NCBI GenBank assembly: GCA_019310195.1
Contig: JAFDET010000205.1
Span: 1-5,795 of the forward strand
Direction: 5' to 3'
DNA from: Deltaproteobacteria bacterium
Lineage (GTDB): Bacteria; Myxococcota_A; UBA9160; JAFDET01
Length of the DNA: 5,795 nt
Positions 1 to 5,476 of the stretch are shown here, one piece after another; position 1 is the first letter of the stretch, and each line of letters opens with the position of its first letter. The position numbers were made by a program, and so were the translations under genes. A model generated the notes under the pieces. That model ran no database searches and was not told where the DNA came from. It was given only the letters and a program-made list of their open reading frames with translations.

Positions 1-10
1 GAGGTGAGGG
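1..10 (+). promoter_or_regulatory. Ribosome binding site of the S8 protease gene
   Basis: The purine-rich GAGGTGAGGG, containing GAGG twice, ends about 6-7 bases before the GTG at 17. It supports that GTG as the translation start even though GTG is a less common start codon. A second GTG follows immediately at 20, so the true start could be one codon later. Any promoter lies left of the window. Confidence 0.7.
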
Positions 11-16
11 ACCGCC

Positions 17-3000
17 GTGGTGGGTTGGCTGGCCTTTCGAGCAGGTGGGATCGCGCTCACGATTGCCGTCGTAGGCAGTTTCGCTGCGTCTGTGCGTGCG
101 GCGGAGCCTGGAGCGGCGTGCCAGGCCGATCAGCTCAAGGCGGCGGCTGCGCTGTGCAAGGCCAACTTCGCCTGCATGGGCAGCTTCGCGAAGAAGCCGG
201 CCAAGGATCCGTTTCTGTTGCGCCTGGATGATTGCTGGGCCAAGGCGGACATCCGCTTCGCCGGCAGCTACGACAAGGCCTTGAGCAAGGCCGCTGGCAA
301 GGGGGGCGTATGCGGGCTCGGTGACCCCGCGTTCCTGATCCGGGACGAGATCAACCTGGACACCTTCGAGCTGATGCTCACCGACCCGGCGGATCCCGGT
401 GGCGACATTCTCAGCGGCTGGGGCTTCGGCTTTGATCCGGACGACGACACCCTGCACGCTGGCATCCTGAAGGCGGTGAGCAAGCTCTGCGACAAGATCC
501 TCAAGATCGAAAGCTCCAACGCCAAGAAGCCCAACCCGGCAGGGACGGGAGCGGCGCGCGGCGTCGCGCGGCAGAAGTTCCTGGGCTCCGTGGCCAAGGC
601 CGAGGCCAAGGGACAGGCGAAGGGCGTGGCCTACGCGGGCCTTCCGCCCGCCGAGGTTGCCGACGCCATCAAGGCGCTGGTGGACGGCCTGGTGACGCGC
701 AGCGTGCCGCCCGGGCTGGAGACGTTCCGCGTGAGCGGGACGATCTTCCCGGCCGAGGCATCCTTCGTGGACGGCGACGTGAACGACCCCATGACGCCCT
801 TCGTCCCCAACGACGATGGGATCGACCACGCGTTGCCCTCGGTGGCGGACCGGGCGGCTGCACAGGCGCTTCCGGTTCCCTCCAGCCTGGGCGGCTATGC
901 CAACCTGGCCGGGCAGGGCCCCGTGGGCCGCTCGCGGATTCCCGGCGACCCGTCGGACTACTACGCCGTCACGTTCGCGGCGGGCCAGACGCTCACGCTC
1001 CAGCTCGAGCCGGACTTCGGGGACCTGGATCTCTACCTCTACGACCAGAACGGTGCGTTCAAGGACGCCTCGACGGGCGTTGCCGCCTTCGAGACCCTGG
1101 TGGCGCCGTCCTCGGGCTCTTTCTTCGTCGAGGTCTTTGCCTTCGGGGGAGGCTCGGCCTACGTGCTGACGCTCGGGCAGCCCGTTCCCGCCGCGCAGGC
1201 GGCGCCCCGGGCGCCGCGCTTCAGCGATGCGTTCGTGCCCGGTGAGCTCGTCGTGACCATGGCGCCCCAGGCGCCCGCCGCGAAGGCCGCTGGGGCTTCG
1301 AGCCGCCAGGCCCAGGCGCTGGCGCTGGGTCTGGCGGCGCGGGGCGGCGCACCCGAGCGCGAGATGCTCCTTGCGCTGGGCGCGGATGCCGCGTCGCGCG
1401 CCCAGACCTTCCAGACGTTGGCGGCCAAGGCCCCGGATGCGGCGAGCCCGCGAAGGCCGACGGGGCTGGGCGCGGAGGATGCGCTGCGCTTCGACACGCT
1501 GCTGGCCCTGAAGACGCTTCGCGTGCGCGACGACGTGTCGATCGCGGACCTGAACCACGTGCGCCAGGCGCTGTTCACGCCCAACGACGCGTTCTACTCC
1601 TTTCAGTGGCACTATCCGCTCATCAACCTGCCCCAGGCGTGGGAAGTGACCCGCGGCGCGGCAAGTGTGATCGTGGCCGTGGTGGACACGGGCGTGCTGC
1701 TGAGCCACCCGGACCTCGCCGGGCAGCTCGTCGCCGGCTACGACTTCATTTCGAACCCGGCCAATGCCGTGGATGGCAACGGCATCGATCCGAACCCCGA
1801 CGATCCCGGCGACGACCCCGACGGGAGCCAGGACTCCTTCCACGGCACCCACGTGGCCGGGACCGTGGCCGCCGCCACCAACAACGGGCTGGGTGTTGCT
1901 GGCGTTGCCGGAGATGCGCGCGTCATGCCGCTGCGGGTGTTGGGCCCGTTCGGCGGGACGACCTTCGACATCATCCAGGCGCTGCGCTTCGCCGCCCGGC
2001 TCGGCAACGACTCCGGCACGCTTCCGCCGGCCGCCGCCGACGTCATCAACCTGAGCCTGGGCGGGCCCGGCTTCAGCCTCACCGAACAGAATGCCTTCGA
2101 CTCAGTGCGGAGCGAAGGGGTCATCGTCGTCGCCGCGGCCGGCAACTCCTCGTCGAGTGTGCCCAGCTACCCGGCCTCCTATGCCGGCGTCAACTCGGTG
2201 AGCGCCGTGGATCTGCAGGGCAACCTGGCCGGGTACTCGAACTTCGGCTCCGCGGTGGACGTCAGTGCGCCCGGCGGCGATACCGGCGTGGATCGCAACG
2301 GCGACGGCTTCGCTGACGGCGTGCTCAGCACGCTGGCCGCCGAGCAGGGCGGGGGGCCGCTCGCCTACAACTACGTCTTCTACCAGGGCACCTCCATGGC
2401 GACGCCCCACGTGGCCGGGGTGGCCGCGCTGATGAAGGCCGTGGCGCCCACCACCCTCACCCCGGACGCCTTCGATCTCCTGCTGGCATCCGGGGCCATG
2501 ACCCAGGACCTGGGCGCGGCGGGGCGCGACGACTTCTTCGGACACGGCCTGGTCGATGCGGCGGCGGCGGTGGCGGCGGCCCAGGATCTCGAGAACGGCA
2601 GCCCGCCGGTGATCGATCCCGTGCTGGTGGTGAGCCCCCAGGCCCTCAACTTCGGCGCGGTGCTCGCGGAGATCCCCATGGCGCTCTCGAATGGCGGGGG
2701 CGGCTCGCTGAGCATCAGTGCCATCAACCAGGACTCCGGGGGCTGGCTCTCGGTCGTGGCGGACAGCGTGGACGGCGATGGGCTCGGCAGCTACCGCGTC
2801 CTGGTGGACCGCGCGGGACTTCCCGACGGCCCCGCCACGGCAACCATCGGGGTCGTCTCGACCGAAGGCAGCGTGGACGTCGCGGTCGTGATGCAGGTGG
2901 GTGTGTCGGGCGAGTCGGACATGGGCACCCAGTTCGTGCTGCTGCTCGATGCCGTCACGGGCGATCGCCTGGCCCAGCTCACGGTGATGCCGCTGAACGG

Positions 3001-3268
3001 CGCCTACGCCTACGAGTTCCCCGCCGTCCGCGCGGGGGAGTACACGATCCTGGCGGGCACCGATCTCGACAACGACTTCGCGCTCTGCCACGTGGGCGAG
3101 TCGTGCGGCGCCTACCAGACCCTCGACCTGATGACCCCGGTGCCGGTCGCCGCCGACGTGAGCGGCCTGGACTTCGTCACGACCTTCCAGCAGGCCTTCG
3201 GCTCGACGCGCATGAGCCTGCCCGCGCAGCGCGCGCCGGCTGCCGACGAGCCGCGCCGGGTTCGCTGA
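17..3268 (+). CDS. Secreted S8 (subtilisin-like) serine protease with N-terminal Cys module and PPC domain
   Basis: Extracellular endopeptidase of 1083 residues. Residues 1-28 form a Sec signal peptide: hydrophobic core, then an SVRA-A type cleavage site. Residues 35-160 hold six cysteines (35, 47, 53, 73, 99, 158) and many Ala/Lys, like a module recalled from secreted proteins of Deltaproteobacteria and Binatota. Residues 300-387 form a PPC beta-sandwich (DLDLYLYD at 336-343). A propeptide starts near FVPGELVV (406-413). The catalytic domain spans about 535-856: Asp557 (VVDTG), His609 (HGTHVAG), oxyanion-hole Asn710 (AAGNS) and nucleophile Ser793 (GTSMATPHVAG). All are present, so it should be active. 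Acidic stretch 586-607 and DRNGDG (759-764) look like calcium loops. Residues 869-963 resemble a BACON/Ig-like domain, and 969-1061 form a C-terminal module with two cysteines. The GTG start is backed by a good RBS. The family is certain; the substrate is unknown. Confidence 0.96.
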   Translation: MVGWLAFRAGGIALTIAVVGSFAASVRAAEPGAACQADQLKAAAALCKANFACMGSFAKKPAKDPFLLRLDDCWAKADIRFAGSYDKALSKAAGKGGVCGLGDPAFLIRDEINLDTFELMLTDPADPGGDILSGWGFGFDPDDDTLHAGILKAVSKLCDKILKIESSNAKKPNPAGTGAARGVARQKFLGSVAKAEAKGQAKGVAYAGLPPAEVADAIKALVDGLVTRSVPPGLETFRVSGTIFPAEASFVDGDVNDPMTPFVPNDDGIDHALPSVADRAAAQALPVPSSLGGYANLAGQGPVGRSRIPGDPSDYYAVTFAAGQTLTLQLEPDFGDLDLYLYDQNGAFKDASTGVAAFETLVAPSSGSFFVEVFAFGGGSAYVLTLGQPVPAAQAAPRAPRFSDAFVPGELVVTMAPQAPAAKAAGASSRQAQALALGLAARGGAPEREMLLALGADAASRAQTFQTLAAKAPDAASPRRPTGLGAEDALRFDTLLALKTLRVRDDVSIADLNHVRQALFTPNDAFYSFQWHYPLINLPQAWEVTRGAASVIVAVVDTGVLLSHPDLAGQLVAGYDFISNPANAVDGNGIDPNPDDPGDDPDGSQDSFHGTHVAGTVAAATNNGLGVAGVAGDARVMPLRVLGPFGGTTFDIIQALRFAARLGNDSGTLPPAAADVINLSLGGPGFSLTEQNAFDSVRSEGVIVVAAAGNSSSSVPSYPASYAGVNSVSAVDLQGNLAGYSNFGSAVDVSAPGGDTGVDRNGDGFADGVLSTLAAEQGGGPLAYNYVFYQGTSMATPHVAGVAALMKAVAPTTLTPDAFDLLLASGAMTQDLGAAGRDDFFGHGLVDAAAAVAAAQDLENGSPPVIDPVLVVSPQALNFGAVLAEIPMALSNGGGGSLSISAINQDSGGWLSVVADSVDGDGLGSYRVLVDRAGLPDGPATATIGVVSTEGSVDVAVVMQVGVSGESDMGTQFVLLLDAVTGDRLAQLTVMPLNGAYAYEFPAVRAGEYTILAGTDLDNDFALCHVGESCGAYQTLDLMTPVPVAADVSGLDFVTTFQQAFGSTRMSLPAQRAPAADEPRRVR

Positions 3269-3323
3269 TCCGCTGGCGCGGCGCGGGCTTGCTGCCGGCG
3301 CGCGCATCCCGGACCCTGACGGG

Positions 3324-3920
3324 GTGGACGGCTTCCGCTACGGACTGGCGCTCTTCCTGGTGTGCACGCTGCCGCCGCTGCTGCTCTACTGGCCGCTGAT
3401 CCACGGCTTCATCGGCTTCTGGCGACGGTTGGGGCCGGTGGGAACCTACGGAGCTGCGCTCAGCGGGGTCGCGCTGGCGGCGGTGGCTCTCTACCGGGTC
3501 CGCGACGCGCTGCTGGCGGCAGACTACGGCACGCGCTGGCCCCTGGTGGCCGGCGGCGTGGCGTGCCTCGCCGTATCCGGCTGGCTGCGCGGCAAGATCC
3601 AGCGCGATTTCGGCGTGGGCCTCCTGGTGGGGCTGCCGGAGCTCTCCCCGCAGCGGCACGCGACGCCGCTGGTGCGCACGGGAATCTACGCCCGGGTGCG
3701 CCACCCGCGCTACGTGCAGTTCTGGCTCGGGCTGCTGGGCTGGGCGTTGATCACGAACTACCTGGCGGTCTACGTGCTGTGGCTGCTCTGGCTCGCCGCG
3801 CTCGCGTGGATCGCCGTGCTGGAGGAGCGCGAGCTTCGCGAGCGCTTCGGTGAGGAGTATCGGGAGTACAGCCGCCAGGTGCCGCGCTTCCTACCGCGCC
3901 TCGGCGCGCGGCGTGCCTGA
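3324..3920 (+). CDS. Isoprenylcysteine carboxyl methyltransferase-like (ICMT/PEMT family) integral membrane protein
   Basis: Predicted SAM-dependent methyltransferase of 198 residues in the inner membrane. Hydrophobic segments lie near 6-24, 41-58, 72-88, 131-147 and 149-166. The family signature is in the C-terminal half: TGIY (119-122), RHPRY (126-130), then after a helical hairpin EERELRERFGEEY (167-179) and VPRFLP (186-191). In structurally known members the RHPxY and EE motifs help form the SAM pocket. Bacterial homologues rarely have a known substrate; phospholipids, isoprenoid thiols or small molecules are all possible. The start is GTG at 3324, 55 bases after the protease stop. Its Shine-Dalgarno is weak, but the frame has no other Met and no better start. 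The short gap allows read-through from the protease gene. The family call is solid, the substrate unknown. Confidence 0.9.
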   Translation: MDGFRYGLALFLVCTLPPLLLYWPLIHGFIGFWRRLGPVGTYGAALSGVALAAVALYRVRDALLAADYGTRWPLVAGGVACLAVSGWLRGKIQRDFGVGLLVGLPELSPQRHATPLVRTGIYARVRHPRYVQFWLGLLGWALITNYLAVYVLWLLWLAALAWIAVLEERELRERFGEEYREYSRQVPRFLPRLGARRA

Positions 3921-3992
3921 ACGCAGCGTCGTCGGTGCGGATTCCCAAGCCCGTCCCGTGTGCTAACTCCCCGCGTCGGGAAGGCGCAGCGC

Positions 3993-4000
3993 AGGAGGTG
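3993..4000 (+). promoter_or_regulatory. Strong Shine-Dalgarno that sets the ATG start at 4004
   Basis: AGGAGGTG is a near-perfect anti-16S match, with AGGAGG ending five bases before ATG at 4004. It decides the start: the same frame is open back to 3935, but that would add 23 residues of unremarkable composition that read across this very site. Confidence 0.85.
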
Positions 4001-4003
4001 GCG

Positions 4004-4603
4004 ATGAGCACGATCGAGTTCCCCGGAAGCAAGAGCAACGGCAGCGGCAGCGAGACCCCGGCGGAGAAGCCCGCCACCAAGAAGGCGGAGAAGGCGGAGA
4101 AGCCGGCCGCGGCGCCGTCCGCCAAGGGCCGGGGCGTGGGCAGCCTGTTCGTCGTGGTGCTGCTGCTGGTCTCGCTGGCGGCCGTGGCGGTTCTCTACAG
4201 CCAGCGCCAGAAGCTCCAGGTCCGGGTGGCCGAGCTGGAGACGACTCTGGCGGAGGCCGCGGCCCGCGAGACCCAGGTGCAGGACACCGTGGGGCAGGTG
4301 GCCGCACAGCTGGAGACGATCCAGGCCGCCATCGCCGGCGTGCTGGGCGCCCAGGCGGCGGCCCCGGAAGAGGCCGCGGCTGCCGAGGACGTCGCCCCCG
4401 CGCCGGCCGCCGGGACGGAGGCTCCGGTTGCCCTGGAGGCCTCGCCCGAGGCCGAGATCGCGCCGCCCGCGACCCCGGAGGCAGAGGCCAATCCCCAGCG
4501 GGCGCCCGAGGCCGCGCTGGAGCCGTCCTTCGAGGCGGCCGAGCCGGCCGCCGGAAGCTGGACCGAGCGCGCCCTGGAGCGGGCCCGCACCGCGACCGAC
4601 TGA
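4004..4603 (+). CDS. Single-pass membrane protein with coiled coil and Ala/Glu/Pro-rich tail, function unknown
   Basis: I do not recognise a named family in these 199 residues. Residues 1-45 are hydrophilic, rich in Lys, Ala, Glu and Pro (repeats of the AEKAEKP type), and probably cytosolic. Residues 47-65 form one strongly hydrophobic transmembrane helix. Residues 68-112 have a heptad-like pattern of Leu, Val and Ile consistent with a short coiled coil outside the membrane. Residues 117-184 are low-complexity Ala/Glu/Pro, likely disordered and suited to spanning the periplasm. The end (185-199) is a short charged helix. The charge bias predicts N-inside, C-outside. This layout occurs in HemX-like, TolA-like and envelope scaffold proteins, but no diagnostic motif supports any of these. 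It starts 83 bases after the methyltransferase and ends 60 bases before the SCP2 gene, so co-transcription is possible. The ATG has an excellent RBS, which makes a real gene likely. Confidence 0.8.
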   Translation: MSTIEFPGSKSNGSGSETPAEKPATKKAEKAEKPAAAPSAKGRGVGSLFVVVLLLVSLAAVAVLYSQRQKLQVRVAELETTLAEAAARETQVQDTVGQVAAQLETIQAAIAGVLGAQAAAPEEAAAAEDVAPAPAAGTEAPVALEASPEAEIAPPATPEAEANPQRAPEAALEPSFEAAEPAAGSWTERALERARTATD

Positions 4604-4649
4604 GCCGGGCCCCGGCTGCGGTAGACTGCGCTGCGCTCATCCCGCAGCC
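4603..4649. repeat. Two overlapping inverted repeats in the gap before the SCP2 gene
   Basis: AGCCGGG (4603-4609) and CCCGGCT (4611-4617) form a perfect 7-base palindrome around one base. Overlapping it, GGCTGCGG (4614-4621) is perfectly mirrored by CCGCAGCC (4642-4649), leaving 20 bases between. A weak minus-10-like TAGACT (4622-4627) sits just inside the left arm of the second repeat, and the right arm ends two bases before the SCP2 ribosome binding site. It could be an operator, an RNA hairpin limiting ribosome access, or chance in GC-rich DNA. No T-run follows, so it is not a standard terminator. Confidence 0.4.
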
Positions 4650-4651
4650 GC

Positions 4652-4657
4652 AAGGAG
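4652..4657 (+). promoter_or_regulatory. Ribosome binding site of the SCP2 gene
   Basis: AAGGAG ends six bases before the ATG at 4664, which is ideal spacing, and supports that start. Confidence 0.75.
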
Positions 4658-4663
4658 ACCGCC

Positions 4664-5320
4664 ATGGCCGAGTTCCCCGCAGCCCCGCTGCCCGCCGCCG
4701 AGTTCTTCGAGAGCTGGCTTCCGAATGCCTTTGCCGAGGCCGATATCCCGGAAAACCAGCGCAGCGTGGAGGCGCGCATCGGTGTGCTGCTCCACGGCGA
4801 GGGCGGCGGCGAGTGGGTCATGCACGTGAACGAGGGCGCGCTCCGCGTGAGCGCCGAGACCCGCTCCGACTGCGCCTTCACCTACGTGCAGAGCGTGGAC
4901 CACTGGCGCGGCGCGCTCTGGGAAGGGAAGGGCGGGGCGATCGGCGCCCAGTCCGCCCAGCTCTTCAAGCCCGGCTCCCAGGCCGCCAAGGCGGCGCCCG
5001 GGCAGGGAGCCCCGTCGCCCCAGGCCCTGGAGCAGATGCGCACCCTGGACGGTGTGATCCGCATGGCCGTGTCCGGTGCGGACGGTGGCGACTGGCACGT
5101 GGACTTCAAGCTCGGCCCCGGCGCCATTCCCGAGGAGCCGACCACCACGCTGACCATCGGCGCCGAGGACGCCGAGGCCATGGCCGCGGGCACCCTCGAT
5201 CCCATGGCCGCCTTCATGCAGGGCAAGATCATGGTGGCCGGCGACATGGCGTTGATGATGCAGATGCAGGCCATCCAGATGCAGGCCGCGGCCCAGGCGC
5301 CCAAGAAGGAAGAGGGCTGA
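4664..5320 (+). CDS. SCP2 sterol/lipid-carrier domain protein, probable tandem SCP2 fold
   Basis: Probably a cytosolic lipid-binding protein of 218 residues; no signal peptide or membrane segment is seen. The C-terminal half (about 126-205) carries the SCP2 pattern: GGDWHVDFKLGPG, then TTTLTIGAEDAEAMAAGTLDP, then AFMQGKIMVAGDM (183-195), which closely follows the family's AF..GK..V.GD motif. SCP2 domains form a hydrophobic tunnel for sterols, fatty acids or acyl-CoA. The N-terminal half (about 34-104) repeats the early part of the same pattern (HGEGGGEWVMHVNEGAL, later a Gly-Lys-Gly turn) but lacks the GK..V.GD motif, suggesting a diverged second copy. A Pro/Ala/Gln linker (about 105-122) separates them. 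A Met/Gln-rich helix (193-212) and a charged tail end the protein. The ATG has a good RBS. The ligand is unknown; the upstream membrane protein may be a partner, but only position suggests it. Confidence 0.88.
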   Translation: MAEFPAAPLPAAEFFESWLPNAFAEADIPENQRSVEARIGVLLHGEGGGEWVMHVNEGALRVSAETRSDCAFTYVQSVDHWRGALWEGKGGAIGAQSAQLFKPGSQAAKAAPGQGAPSPQALEQMRTLDGVIRMAVSGADGGDWHVDFKLGPGAIPEEPTTTLTIGAEDAEAMAAGTLDPMAAFMQGKIMVAGDMALMMQMQAIQMQAAAQAPKKEEG

Positions 5321-5324
5321 TTCC

Positions 5325-5375
5325 GGCCCGAAACCCCCGGGGGCGGCGCTCCGGCTCTGGCGTCGGGCCCCCCGG
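5325..5375 (+). terminator. GC-rich inverted repeat after the SCP2 gene, possible terminator
   Basis: Two alternative pairings are visible within 5325-5375. GGCCCGA (5325-5331) pairs with TCGGGCC (5363-5369), and CCGGGGG (5337-5343) pairs with CCCCCGG (5369-5375). It starts four bases after the SCP2 stop, where transcription should end before the tRNA gene. No T-run follows, so it lacks a classical intrinsic terminator tail. It could work as a weak or Rho-assisted terminator or protect the mRNA 3' end. The pairings share bases, so only one can form at a time. Confidence 0.35.
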
Positions 5376-5399
5376 TTGGCTAAATCGAGTGTCCCTCGC

Positions 5400-5476
5400 G
5401 GGGCGGTAGTTCAATTGGTTAGAGCACTGGCCTGTCACGCCAGAAGTTGCGGGTTCGAGTCCCGTCCGCCCCGCCA
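5400..5476 (+). tRNA. tRNA-Asp (anticodon GTC), CCA encoded
   Basis: A full cloverleaf is visible. The acceptor stem pairs GGGGCGG (5400-5406) with CCGCCCC (5466-5472). The D stem pairs GTTC (5409-5412) with GAGC (5422-5425). The anticodon stem pairs CTGGC (5427-5431) with GCCAG (5439-5443), its loop holding GTC at 5434-5436. The T stem pairs GCGGG (5449-5453) with CCCGT (5461-5465), with one G-T wobble, around the TTCGAGT loop. The discriminator base is G (5473), as expected for tRNA-Asp, followed by encoded CCA (5474-5476). It is intact and should be functional, as needed if an element integrated in its 3' end while restoring the sequence. The integrase on the other strand overlaps its 3' half. 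Confidence 0.98.

Noticed and set aside
1606..2316. Plus-strand +1-shifted open frame of 236 codons within the protease
   Set aside because: Its Arg-rich composition and position inside the intact S8 catalytic domain mark it as an out-of-frame shadow. There is no sign of a frameshift in the protease.
2102..3307. Minus-strand open frame of 401 codons
   Set aside because: It is a GC-driven shadow of the protease. It is rich in Arg, His and Gly, has no recognisable motif, and lies opposite the catalytic Ser and Asn of the S8 domain.
3269..3323. GC-rich imperfect inverted repeat between the protease and methyltransferase genes
   Set aside because: The arms contain mismatches and no T-run follows. 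In DNA this GC-rich such pairings are common.
3942..3969. Possible promoter: TTCCCA, 16 bases, TAACTC with an upstream TG
   Set aside because: The minus-10 match is only two of six bases, so it cannot be told from chance.
3935..4003. Upstream extension of the coiled-coil protein to an alternative start at 3935
   Set aside because: The strong AGGAGG at 3993-3998 is correctly spaced for ATG at 4004, and no ribosome site precedes 3935.
3963..4881. Long minus-strand open frames opposite the coiled-coil and SCP2 genes (3963-4640, 4195-4881)
   Set aside because: Low-complexity Pro/Arg or Ser/Ala composition mirrors the Ala/Glu/Pro-rich plus-strand genes, which have good ribosome sites and, for SCP2, a family match.
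5376..5386. Possible minus-10 (TAAATC at 5381-5386) for tRNA-Asp
   Set aside because: The position is suitable, about 14 bases before the tRNA, but no convincing minus-35 is seen in the GC-rich DNA upstream. A promoter is expected here but not demonstrated.
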